From: Ceratothoa steindachneri
Taxonomy: Eukaryota > Arthropoda > Malacostraca > Isopoda > Cymothoidae
Reading direction: 5' to 3'
Length of the DNA stretch: 64,000 bases
NCBI GenBank assembly: GCA_963969495.1
Contig: OZ018327.1
Location: 33,462,675 to 33,526,674 of the forward strand
Position 1 is the stretch's first letter, and each line of letters starts with the position of its first letter. The notes beneath the pieces are model-generated. The model saw nothing but the letters and a program-made list of their open reading frames with translations, was not told the DNA's origin and made no database searches. A program made the position numbers and the translations under genes. Shown piece after piece: positions 10,580 to 20,859 of the stretch.

Positions 10580-12769
10580 CTAATTTATTTTAAACCGATA
10601 CTCTTGCAAGAGTAAACTCCAGCGCATGATGCGGCCGTTGGAGTATCGCACTTTACTAATATAGGCTAACGGACGGTGGTCGGTTCCTATTTGAAATTCT
10701 TTACATATCAAGTACAGCTTGAATTTGTCTATGACCCAGATAATTGATAGAGCTTTCTTTTCTCTAGTGGCATATCTCTTTTCGCGTGGTAATAATTGAC
10801 GACTAGCATATGCAACTGGATGACTCGTTCTGTCATCCTCGTATTGAAGGGGTGCACCTCCAATGCCCTCGTTGCTCACGTCGGTCATAATCCCAAAGGA
10901 TTTTTCCGGGTTGGGCAACTTTAAAATGGGGGCAGAACTGAACTTACTCTTGAGCTGATTAAAATGGGAAACAGCGACATCATTCTAACGTAAACGATCG
11001 GGGAAATTCTTTTCCTGAAGGGGGCATAGGGGGGCCGAAATTGCACCGAAATTCGGAACAAATCGCTGATAGGGAGAAGCTGATCCTAGGAATGATCTTA
11101 ATGGCTTCTTTGTAATCGGGAGGGGCATGTGGGCGATTGCCTTAATCTTGTTCTCGTGGGGACCTAACTTGCTTCGTCCTATTTTGAAACCCAAATATTT
11201 GATGGTTTCGTGAGCAAAATGGCATTTGCTGGGGCCAATGGTGAGGCCATTTTCATGCAGTTGCTCGAAAAGAGCTAATAGGGCGGGTAAATGGTGACTC
11301 CATTTAATTAGTTCTTGTAGCTGGCTCTTCGGACGTGGTGTCAGCTGCGCGTCACTATCCAGGTCAGAGGGTTCTAAAGACTCGCCTGGTAGGGAAGGAG
11401 GAGGGTAATCGGCATCAGGTTGGATGCACACTGTCTGGATTACATTAAGGGACTCCGCAGGGCAATCCTCTTCAAGCGCCGATGCTTCGTCCAGTTCTAC
11501 GAAGGTATCTCCATGGGCGCGTTGGGGGTTCTTTTTTTCTTGGGGTCCAGGGACAGTCTCCGTGTCCTTGTCTTGGGCCTTATCACCTAAGGGTGTTAGT
11601 GATTCACACTCCTCATTTTCCGTCCTAAATTCCTGGTTAGGGGTCTCCGAGAAATCGGACGGTATTGGGGTTCTGATGGGGACGGGCTCCTGGGCTTCTT
11701 TCTTATCTCGGCCTTGAGGAAGGGCGGCCTGAAACACAGGGTCGAAACTTACTTGGGGGCTCTGTCCTATAAGTACGGAACAGAATTTTATGGGTGCTAC
11801 AATGACTTCAGCCCAGCCATTATAATATTGACACTGCAGGTAACATCTAGCGACGGGGAATCGGTTCGCCCGCCCAAGTTGGTCATGTACCACCGCAAAT
11901 TTTTCGTGGTTAGAGGCCACTGGGAGGAGTTCGTCGGACACGATGAAACACGTACATCCTGTGTCCCTGACGAGAGTCAATACTCGGCAGCTGTCCACGC
12001 TGCCCTCCTCATATTTCAAAGTTCCCGCTGAACTTTTATCAAAAACAAAATTTACCTGGTGGCCTGACGGATGGGGAGAAGTTTCTGCTTGGGTCTGCAC
12101 CACCGGGGGAGCCGGGGTTGCATTAATCTGGTGAACTTGGTGGGCTGGTCCGCTTTTAAGCCTAGAATTTTGGGGGCAATTCCAGCTCATGTGGTTTTCT
12201 ACACCACAGGTGAAGCATATGGTTGGTCGCTTCGGGAAGAGAGATGGAGGAGAAGTCTTAACGGGAGGTTTGGAGTCCCGTTGTTGGTTTTGGGGAAAGA
12301 AGTTTGGGGGTTTTACGGGGCTCGGAAACTTTGTCAGCTTTCCTGGCAAGGGGCGCGAATCCTTCCTTCTTTCTTCTCGTTGGATTTCTCTTTCTCGTTC
12401 TTCTCGTTGTATTTTTCTTTCTCGTTCTTCTCGTTGTATTTCTCTTTTTCGTTCCACTCGTTGTTTTTCTCTTTCTCGTTCTTCTCGTTGTATTTCTCTT
12501 TCTCGTTCCCCTCGTCGGATTACTCTTTCCCTTTCTATTACTTCCATTTTTCTTTGAAATTCTGCTTCAATCCGAGCTAATTCAATCTGATGGTCAGCTT
12601 GTCTTATTCGTTCCTCTCTTACTCTTTCTTCTCGTTGTATTTCTCTTTCTTCCTTTTTTCTTTCTCTTTCTTCCTCTTTTCTTTGCTCCTCTTGAATGTA
12701 CTCAGTTAGTTCTTTTCCGGAAAGTCAACAGGACTCTCCTTGCGCTTTAAAGATTTCAAACTGAGTCAT
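10580..12769 (-). pseudogene. Ty3 gag-pro-(RT remnant)-RNase H frame
   Basis: A largely open frame. From 12547 it encodes a charged, R/E-rich coiled-coil segment (residues 1-62), a CCHC zinc knuckle (111-124, C-X2-C-X4-H-X4-C), an aspartic protease with DTG at 195-197 and an LIG near 259, and then RT remnant from about residue 414 with YLGF and the thumb. RT motifs 1-5 including the catalytic YxDD are missing, yet the frame stays open across the deletion. One stop near 10985 separates this from an in-frame RNase H (10918-10580; first Asp in TDVSNEG, then THDHRPL-like TDHRPLAY). Upstream of 12547 the charged gag continues to about 12769 with one stop. The product could not copy itself. Confidence 0.9.
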
Positions 12770-13094
12770 CTTTGCACTTGGGGGCGCACTAGTCAACCAA
12801 CTAAAATTCCTCGCAACAAGAATTATGCCTCTATAGAATTAGCCTACCTAAATATGGGCACTGACCTGTTCGTACTTGGTTTCTCAATCTAAATAACCAC
12901 TGACTAAAATCACAAAAAAACACAACAAATTATTATAACCGTTCCTTGCGCTACTCCAGCTTCTTAAGTTTAAAAAAAAGGGGATAGCAATCGTTAAAAC
13001 AAAAGGGAACTACTATATTCTATTATTGTAACGAATAACACTATGCTTTACTCGACTGAGACCAGTGTTTGCAAAGATATAGCGTTAACCCTTA
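12770..13094 (-). other. Ty3 5' leader
   Basis: Untranslated region between the primer-binding site and the gag start; no coding content seen. Confidence 0.6.
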
Positions 13095-13108
13095 CACACC
13101 TGATACCA
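13095..13108 (-). other. Primer-binding-site candidate
   Basis: Minus-strand TGGTATCAGGTGTG begins with the TGG expected from a tRNA 3' CCA. It is 27 bp from the LTR edge instead of the usual 0-10, the gap being filled by a short (TA)n, which suggests microsatellite growth between LTR and PBS. The tRNA species is not assigned. Confidence 0.5.
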
Positions 13109-13135
13109 AATTTAAATAGTATATATATATATATA

Positions 13136-14750
13136 TGTCGTAGAATGACTCCCGACGATACCATATATATAACACTATTCGTTGAGGGAACTTCCTTAAT
13201 TATCTTTAGAGTGCGTTACTGTCTGGCGGCCGATATTATGTATCTTCGATATGCTTAAGAAGTGGAACTGAGCTCAAGGATAATAATATTGCTATCATTA
13301 ATAAAATAGAGTTTTATTAATAATAACTATAAACAATACACAAAAACGGAAAATATTGACATAAACAGAATGGAAAAGGTCGTGGAGACTCGGGCTAATC
13401 CGAGGATTTAAGGGATTAAAAATGGGAAAACAAATATAGAGTTAAAGAGATGGGATGGTTCGATAAACCATTTAAAGCACAGGATAGAATTGACAAAAGG
13501 GATCAATACTCAAAGGTGAAGTTTGGCTTACGTAACTTTGGCACTAGTGGTGCAGTGGAAGGTGGCGCAAAGGAGTTTCGGTCCGCTGGCGAGTTCCAGC
13601 CGAAGGGGGGGGGATAAAAGGATCCTGACGAGGCGTCTTGGGAAGGAGAACCGTTTCTCGACGAACGGCTTGAAGAACAATGGCTGTTCTAGGTTGTTCT
13701 CTTCTGAACAAAGGGGGGATGAGAACCGTCTCTTGTCTACGGGCTCAAGAACAATGGCTGTTCTAATGTTGTTCTCCTTTGAACAACAGGGGGGGTGAGA
13801 ACCGTTTCTTGGCGAAGGGCTCAAAACGAACAATGGCTGTTCTAGGTTGTTCTCTTCTGAACAAAGGGGGGGATGAGAACCGTCTCTTGTCTACGGGCTC
13901 AAGAACAATGGCTGTTCTAATGTTGTTCTCCTTTGAACAACAGGGGGGGTGAGAACCGTTTCTTGGCGAAGGGCTCAAAACGAACAATGGCTGTTCTAGG
14001 TTGTTCTCTTCTGAACAAAGGGGGGGGTGAGAACCGTCTCTTGTCTACGGGCTCAAGAACAATGGCTGTTCTAATGTTGTTCTCCTCTGAACAACAGGGG
14101 GGGGGTGAGAACCGTTTCTTGGCGAAGGGCTCAAAACGAACAATGGCTGTTCTAATGCTGTTCTCCTTGAACAACAGGGGGGGATGAGAACCGTTTCTTG
14201 GCGAAGGGCTCAAAACGAACAATGGCTGTTCTAATGCTGTTCTCCTTTGAACAACAGGGGGGGGGAAGCCTTGGGGACTTGGCGTCGGAAAGGCTCGAAC
14301 CTTTGGCACTCAAGGAATATTGTCCTCCTTCTGGACAAGTGATGGTGAATCTCGAGGTCGAGGTCCCTTGGCGCACAAAGGGAGAGAGGGTCGTGGTGAT
14401 GTTTCGCGACGAAAATCTGGATCTCCAATCTGATCTTAGTGGTAAAGTTTCCATATAAATAGCCAGGACATCTCCTTGGCGTGGGGGAGACAATGGAGTG
14501 GAAGCTTGGAGGGAACGCACAGCCGGGCCGGAGAACAATGCCTTATCTGCCCATAAACCTAACTCAATCTGGCGAGGTCGGCGTATGGGGGCGAACGGGG
14601 GGACGATAACCTCCTTGTTTAAACATTGACATCCGGTAGCTGTGATAAGACTCCAAGCTTCAAGGCGAAGATGCACGTGTGAGCATCGTGGTTTTAAATA
14701 ACATGTGGTAGGAGTTGAAATTAACGCAGCTCTGAACTCGTTCTATCACA
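13136..14750 (-). repeat. 5' LTR of the Ty3 element (1615 bp)
   Basis: Same ends as the 3' LTR. The internal unit ACAATGGCTGTTCTA occurs eight times (about 13645-14265) against six in the 3' LTR, which accounts for the 152-bp length difference. Outside the array only scattered substitutions are seen. Confidence 0.93.
13645..14265. repeat. LTR minisatellite of hairpin-forming units
   Basis: About 77-bp units. Each holds two inverted repeats: AGAACA-ATGGC-TGTTCT and TTGTTC-(5-6 nt)-GAACAA. Eight units here, six at 9138-9605. Confidence 0.9.
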
Positions 14751-14904
14751 GTCATTTTTAGGCAAAAATATTTTAAAAGTGGGGGACCTTCCTTCTTTAT
14801 TCTGGCTTAGGACAGACAGTGTACATCACTGGCGAAGTTACCCCCCCCCCTCCCTCCCAAGTTATGAAGATTCTATTGTATTGATTAAGTTTGTTATGCA
14901 TTTA

Positions 14905-16385
14905 AAGTTTAAAGAAACTTTGCTGTAGCCTTCTCGTTTTTCTTGTGTGATACATCAAAGTTTGTTTTTGTAAAGACCAGCAATAATCCCTCATCATATT
15001 TGGATTAAATTTTCCTTGGTACCTCGTCTCCAAAACCAAAATTTGTTGATGAAAACGTTCACCAGGTTCATCACTAACCGCTTCCAGATTTTCAGGAAAA
15101 AAACTCGAGATGAGAATGCAGAAAATGGATTTTTAGTGACATTCTACATCCCATCTTTTCATAGGCTTCCTGCATATTGTTTACTATTTCTCGATAATTT
15201 GGAGATTTAAATTTGCCGAGAAAGTTTGCAGTGACTTTCACAAAGGATGTCCATGCTTTGCATTTCTTTTCATTGAGACACAAAGTGAAGGAATCATCAG
15301 AAACAACTCTGCGAATTTGTGGTCCAGTGAAAACTCCAGCTTCTATTTTTGCATCAGTTAATGATCCTTTGAATTTGTTTTCCAAATATTGGAAGCCTTC
15401 AATTCTTTGATCCTTTACAAAATTTTTCATTAACCTAATTTAATGTGAAGAGGTGGAAGATGAACTCTTTTTGGATCTACTAGAGCATCATGCTTAACAT
15501 TATGTTTGCCAACAATGTGTTCTTCTCTGGCTGGCCATTCTCGCTTTTATAGTGATTTTTATCATCTCTGCTATCCATAGGTGGGCGCGATAACCGATAA
15601 ATCGATAATCGATAAATCCCAAATTATAATACAATATTGATTATTTACTAAATATAGCGTTATTTTATAATACAATATTAAGAATATTTGAATACTGTTT
15701 CTTAGTTTCTTACCTGGTGAGGCTCTCCTTCATCTCCTCATAGGTTTTGAGGATCCTCCTCACAGCTCGGACCTACATATTTCTGACTCCAAGGCACGCG
15801 TGGCTCACCCCTGTGCTAAACTGGAACCAAAAACTGAACTGAAATTATCGATTATCACTAGTTTGGAACCAAAAGTATCGGCGATACCGATTAATCGATA
15901 ACGCGGGAAAAATATCGGATAACCCGATATCGTTATCGTGATAACGCCCACCTATGCTGCTATCCCAAAGACATAAAAAGCACATGTACTTTGTGTATCC
16001 CAACTGTAACCCAAGAAGAAGTGATGGGCAATTTAGATAAACCATTTTAGATTTGTTTTTCTTTGAAAATCCAGCCACATTTGTTAGGCAGAAATAACAA
16101 TTGATTTGAGGGCTCACAACATATCATGGGAACAGCAAATGACATTGCCTTCCTCTTCCCATTTAACCAAGCTGTCAACATTGTGTTACACTGCGTGCAG
16201 CAAATATGAGGGGCCCAATCTTTATCCTGGTCCCCTACTTTGCATCCAAAATAGTATCTGTAGGCTTGCTTCATCGTTACTGTTGTTTCTATTTTTCTCC
16301 GTTGTGTTACTGGTGTGAATTGCCCACAAACATAACAAAATATGTTGGGGCTGTTTACACATCCGCGTCTAGAACTTGAAGCCAT
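14905..16385 (-). pseudogene. Decayed member of an uncharacterised arthropod multicopy ORF family
   Basis: The minus strand from 16385 encodes an N-terminal Cys-rich region (FCYVCG, then YYFGCKVGDQDK, WAPHICCTQC), then INCYFCLTN. After an internal deletion comes LLLGLQLGYTKYMCFLC (about 16010-15965). Past the inserted MITE it resumes with WPAREEH and PLHIKLG, MKNFVKD (15430), FTGPQIR, KSPNYREIV, then FFPENLEAVSDEPGERFHQ (about 15100) and a C-terminus near 14910. I recognise the family as a recurrent hypothetical protein in arthropod genomes that looks transposon-derived; I know no assigned function. Stops, frameshifts, the deletion and the MITE make this copy dead. Confidence 0.75.
15576..15956. 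mobile_element. hAT-type MITE (381 bp)
   Basis: Terminal inverted repeats CATAGGTGGGCG...CGCCCACCTATG are flanked by the perfect 8-bp duplication CTGCTATC (15568-15575 and 15957-15964). An 8-bp duplication and a GGTGGGCG-type end are typical of hAT elements. Subterminal regions carry many ATCGATAA/TTATCGAT repeats. There is no coding capacity. It split the pseudogene listed above. Confidence 0.92.
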
Positions 16386-16659
16386 GACAAGATTTCAAAT
16401 ACTAACTTGAGCAAGCAAACGATACACAATGTGAGATCCTTATCATAAGGTTCTTATCAGAGCAAAATTTTGATAAACGTGTTATCTTCTTTACCAGTTA
16501 CCAGTAACAGAAAAGTTATCACAAATAAGTATGCATTAATCTGAAAATCTTAAAAATCTCTAAAAAAAACCCAAGTAATTAGAATTCAATGATATTTGAG
16601 CTTCAATATAGTCTACTTTATATATATTAAAAATGTTAATATATATTAAATATATATTA

Positions 16660-16692
<33 letters not shown>

Positions 16693-17520
16693 TAATTATA
16701 TATATTAAAAATTGCATCTTGGTACAATATTGAGCAAAAGTGTGAAATGGCTTGAAAAGGAAAATTCAACTTACACAAAAACTAGACGTGATATGCAAAT
16801 TCTAAAGACAAATTTGTAATCAGCGCCTAAAAGTCCTCTAGAATTACCTATTTTCTGCTCTGTAATAAAAATCGTGTTACACATTGTTCTCAGATAGGCA
16901 CGAATAAGAGCTGATATTCCATTTTCCGAGCCCCCTTCTTGTTGGTCCAGCCTCCCTGCTTCAGCTAACCCCTGTGGCAACAAGAAGCAATCTTCCCTCT
17001 TAAGTAGAAAAATTTTTTAATACCGCCGACTAATTTCCTGAGGTTTCACTGTTTTTTTGGCAAAAAACAAATTCTTAGGTAAACCCTGTCTGGCTCCACC
17101 TTTAATCACCCTGTATCTTCAAAATTTATTCGCATTGTCTCAGTTGTAAGAAATTTCTGCCCCATTAACCTTATGATAAAGTTAACTGGATAGTTATTAT
17201 AAAAACCACCTCACTGCGTTCAATGTTCTATGTAACCATTGGCTCAATTGTAAAAATCTTAAAAAAAACCTTTAATAACTAAATCAAATATAGCTGCACC
17301 ATTATTATAAAAACCCTCCTACTATGTTTAATATTTTATGTAACCACACCCACTTGAAATGAGTATGTAAAAAAATTATAAAAATTATTGTGAAAGAGAA
17401 GAGACTCTCAGACATAAATCCACCACTTTGAAATTTTCTCATTACGTTTTTCTGTCCCGTGTAATTCGACATAACCGACTCATATCTTCAAGCGACTGTC
17501 CCTCTCCTCCTCCGTCGAGC
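16386..17520. other. No gene seen; irregular TA tract
   Basis: AT-rich. It contains an interrupted (TA)n/TTAATA tract at about 16618-16712. No recognisable coding or transposon sequence. Confidence 0.45.
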
Positions 17521-17770
17521 ATCGTGCCTTCTCCGTCGTAACAGGCAACGTTACCAGTCGTAAAGTGGCGTAATATTCTGTACCAGTCACGACGTTACAA
17601 GCACCGTGCCATCTCCAGTGGTATAAGACGACGTTACTAGCTGTAAACTGGCGTAATCTTCCTTCAGTCGTATAAAACGACGTTCCGAACTTCGTGCCTT
17701 CTCCAGTCGTAACATACGACGTTACCAGCCGTAAACTAGCGTGTCCTTCCATACCAGTCGTAACACATGT
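17521..17770. repeat. Degenerate ~85-bp tandem repeat, 3 units
   Basis: Units start with TCGTGCC or CCGTGCC at 17521, 17603 and 17691. Each has GACGTTAC, CCAGTCGTAA-like and GTAAACTGGCGTAAT-like blocks. Confidence 0.8.
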
Positions 17771-18069
17771 ATGTAGAATCTTAGTGGAGGTGTGAAACTG
17801 ATTAACGACTTTACTTATATTCTCACAAAAGGTGAAGAAGCAGCGACATTTCTTTCTCCAAGTCGTTAGAACCCTAGGTAATGGGGTCCCAATGCATTAA
17901 AAAATGTATTTTTCTTCAAAGTTAAATTTTCATTTGATATTTAACTTTTATTTTGATGCTTTATTTCTCTATATGTTGGTTAAATATATGTTTGTTATCC
18001 TTCTAATATAAATGTATATACTGCCATAGTCAAAAGTTTTGAGAGTGCTATATTTTTTCATATAAGAAA
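17771..18069. other. No gene seen
   Basis: AT-rich linker with no recognised content. Confidence 0.5.
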
Positions 18070-18531
18070 ACCAGGCAATGGCTTCGCCACTTCCGCCTAC
18101 GGGAAAAGCTTGCGCTTCGCTACTAAGATTAAAATCTAAAAAAAAAGCAGCCATGGTTAAATTTTTCTAAATTTTCTGAACTTCGCCAATTATAATAATT
18201 TTATAAAGGAACTCTAAATAAAATTCCTCCCCTTTCAAAGTATCACGTTGCTAGAAGATAGTTATAGAAGAAGATATATAAAAACAAATTTTCTGAACTT
18301 CACCATTTGTAATTCTTCGGGTTTTAAAAAACTCACAAAATTTCGATACTTATATTTATTTCTGAACTTCACCATTTTGTTTTTTGATATTATAAAAGAA
18401 TTATTAGAAATAACTTTGATAAAAAACATAAGTCATAACCAAACTAAGATGAAATTATTATTCAAATACTCAAAAAGATCCCCTTCTTAAATTGTAGAGT
18501 TAGTGATGATGATGATGATGATGATGATGAT
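18070..18531 (+). repeat. (TGA)n-tailed dispersed repeat, copy 4
   Basis: Full-length copy in the proposed sense orientation. The head ACCAGGCAATGGCTTCGCC opens it, followed by a hairpin (TTCCGCC/GGGAAAA region), CATGGTTAAATTTT, three CTGAACTTC motifs, and a tail of about ten GAT/TGA units (18502-18531). Confidence 0.85.
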
Positions 18532-18639
18532 TAATATAACTAATCAAACGTTACATTTTGTTTTAGTATTTATGTATCCTAAGTTGAAGCTGAAATATAC
18601 AAAATTTTAGAGCACAAACCCATTTTAGTAATAAATACA

Positions 18640-19700
18640 GTCAATTGATGAGCGCAATCAATAGTTACAATGATGTCCCTCGTTCTTCAGACTTCTTCAA
18701 TTCATTTTGACGTGCTGGAGACCAAATTTCTGATGATGTCTTGCCGATATTGATCCACTTTTGTTCAATAAACACCGAAACGGCTCATAATTGGAGTGCT
18801 TCTGTTTATCAACCGCCAGTTTGATTATCGCCCACAAATTTCCTGCTGAGTTCAAATCTGGCGAATTCCTGACCCAAGGTCCCCAAAATTCGAGGTTATT
18901 TCGAGCCAAGAACTTTGTTATTGCTTTTGCTTTGCGAGAAGGTGCGCCATCATGCTGAACAATACAGCTATTCTTTCCAAATTGGTCCTGAACTGTTGAG
19001 AAAAGGTGCTGATGTAGCACGTTTTGGTACCAATTTTAGTTCATGCAGGTGTTATTGAGCAAAATTATTAGTGCTCCAGTTCTCTTACATGGAGAGTGTC
19101 CGGATGCTTCACCGTGGGCAAGACGCAGGACTCGTGAACGCTCTTCCCTTTTCTCCTCTTCATCATAGAATATCACTTTGCCCCAATCATCGAAAGTCCA
19201 TTCTTTATATATCCTACAAAAGTGGATCTTATCCGTAACGTTCTTCTTGGTGAGATGAGGCTTCATCGCAGCTGTTCTCGACTTGAGACCTTGGTCGAAA
19301 AGTCTTCGCCTCGCTGCGCGCGCTGAAGAATCCACGCCTGCCTCTTTGAAATCGTAAGCAAGCTTTGCACTTTAGGCAACCCCGATTCCTGACTGGCACC
19401 TTAGCAGGAGACGATCTTGGCGCTCATTTTAAGCTCTTAGGCTTCCAGAAGACTTTTTCACACGAGTGTAATCATTCTTTTTAAGTCATTAATGATTCTA
19501 AAGATGGTACTCCTTGATATAATACGCTTAGCAACTATCTCTTAACATTTCAGGCCGCTTTGTTTGGTGCCGAGTAATAATGGTTGCACGCTTTTCTTTT
19601 GGAAAGAAAAAGATTCAAAATTTTATTTTTGCCAAAAAATATAATGAAATAGATTATAATTTTACCCTTTTTTTGATCGAATAGAAACATTCCAGTGCCT
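18640..19700 (-). pseudogene. Tc1-like transposase relic
   Basis: Minus-strand fragments in several frames follow the Tc1 order: AARRRLFDQGLKSRTA and KPHLTKKN (about 19320-19250), the first-Asp block DDWGKVIFYDEE (about 19190), the second-Asp block IVQHDGAPS (about 18965), then WVRNSPDLNSAGNLW (about 18880), where the third catalytic Glu of the IENLW motif is changed. The C-terminus reads IIRNLVSS near 18730. Multiple stops and frameshifts. Terminal repeats not identified, so the limits are approximate. Confidence 0.8.
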
Positions 19701-19908
19701 GAAACTCACCTCTTCCAGGAACTGAGCAGAGCGTATTTTGGAATCAGCGAAGGAATAAATTTTTTGTTATTATTAGTTTTGAAATGCCGACTTTGTAAGG
19801 AACCTGTAGTAAATTAATTATTAAAATAATTTTTGCTATCAAATGAATCTTAAAAGCGAATGAAAGGTATACAAATATGCATACTCTAGTCTCACAATCT
19901 TTGGCCAT

Positions 19909-19911
<3 letters not shown>
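19701..19911. other. No gene seen
   Basis: Short AT-rich flank of the Tc1 relic. Confidence 0.4.

Positions 19912-19972
<61 letters not shown>
19912..19972. repeat. (TA)n microsatellite
   Basis: About 60 bp of TA repeat at the left edge of the duplicated unit that follows. Confidence 0.95.
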
Positions 19973-19974
<2 letters not shown>

Positions 19975-19975
<1 letters not shown>

Positions 19976-20273
19976 GTAATGTTGTAGCTAACTAGGCTCT
20001 AAGTCATGCCCTCAGAAGAAGAACTTCTTACAGTCACGAGAGGATATCGCCTGAGCCAGCCTTTCTAACGCAAACAAAGGTTTGCGTATAATTAGCTATT
20101 TTAATTATTATCCTTTGCTTTAGAAGAGAATGGAAAAATCACTCAATCCATTTTAGCTTAGCCTTATAAATCGAAAATTATTTACAATGGCACAATTATA
20201 ATTATGCGGTTAAAATGGCAATGCTGTAGCTAACTAAGCTCTTCACCACAAAACTTATCCCACCACAAACAAG

Positions 20274-20359
<86 letters not shown>

Positions 20360-20550
20360 AATAGCGCAATCCTAATTATGCGCGTAAGAAGGCAATTTTT
20401 TGGCTAACCAACTCTTCATCGAAGCCTTCGGAAGGAGCTCTTCTCACATAAACGAGAAGATAACGCATAAAATAAACTTTTTTAAGAAAGCCCCAAAACT
20501 GTCTTTCGATCGGCCTTATTAATTGCTATCCCTGTCTGTCGAAGAGAATG

Positions 20551-20556
<6 letters not shown>
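19975..20556. repeat. ~170-300-bp unit repeated between TA tracts
   Basis: GTAGCTAACTA..CTC occurs near 19984 and 20225 and in diverged form near 20400 (TTGGCTAACCAACTCTTC). The sequence GAAGAGAATGGAAAA ends the units near 20130 and 20540. A further (TA)n at 20275-20355 separates units. It may be tandem insertions of one 3' element end; the family is not identified. Confidence 0.6.
20275..20355. repeat. (TA)n microsatellite
   Basis: About 80 bp of TA repeat between diverged copies of the unit described at 19975-20556. Confidence 0.95.

Positions 20557-20557
<1 letters not shown>

Positions 20558-20637
<80 letters not shown>
20558..20637. repeat. (TA)n microsatellite, left border of PLE
   Basis: About 80 bp of TA repeat at the outer left edge of the PLE whose body lies at 20836-22182. 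Confidence 0.95.
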
Positions 20638-20641
<4 letters not shown>

Positions 20642-20705
20642 ACAATTGTTAAATCCAATGACAGATTCCAAATATGTTAATAAAACCACTGTTGAGGAGC
20701 GTAAT

Positions 20706-20770
20706 ATTTATTATCTCGAGACCAGTTTCGGCATGGAGTTTGTTATGCCAGCCTCAGTCGAACACTAAGA
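20706..20770 (-). ncRNA. Hammerhead-ribozyme-like motif (PLE left end)
   Basis: On the minus strand: stem I strand TTCGA, then CTGAGGC-T, stem II GGCAT...ATGCC (5 bp), GAAA, a short C-TG-G stem III, TC, then TCGAG, which re-pairs with TTCGA. The layout is that of a type I hammerhead with tiny helix III, as known from PLEs. The core CTGATGA is changed to CTGAGGC, so cleavage is doubtful. Confidence 0.45.
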
Positions 20771-20792
20771 ATACATGCAGTCCCACCAAACG

Positions 20793-20796
<4 letters not shown>

Positions 20797-20834
<38 letters not shown>
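20797..20834. repeat. (TA)n microsatellite
   Basis: Short TA tract between the PLE coding body and its hammerhead-like end. Confidence 0.9.
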
Positions 20835-20837
<3 letters not shown>

Positions 20838-20859
20838 TACAGAGATCCAATTGGAGTTC

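Larger units (their letters stand above)
8628..14750 (-). mobile_element. Complete non-autonomous Ty3/gypsy LTR retrotransposon
   Basis: A 6123-bp insertion bounded by the 5-bp direct repeat GTCAT (8623-8627 and 14751-14755). It has two LTRs (TG...CA), a PBS-like site, a polypurine tract and gag/protease/RNase H remnants, all oriented on the minus strand. The LTRs differ by few substitutions apart from one extra repeat dimer, which implies a recent insertion. The reverse transcriptase core has been removed by an in-frame deletion and no integrase is visible, so the copy must have been mobilised by proteins from another element. Confidence 0.93.

Noticed and set aside
11424..12750. Several plus-strand frames of 60-170 codons
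   Set aside because: They are antisense shadows of the Ty3 gag-protease frame.
9573..14676. Frames of 96-174 codons in both LTRs
   Set aside because: They follow the LTR tandem repeat and its flanks, change with unit number and show no codon conservation.
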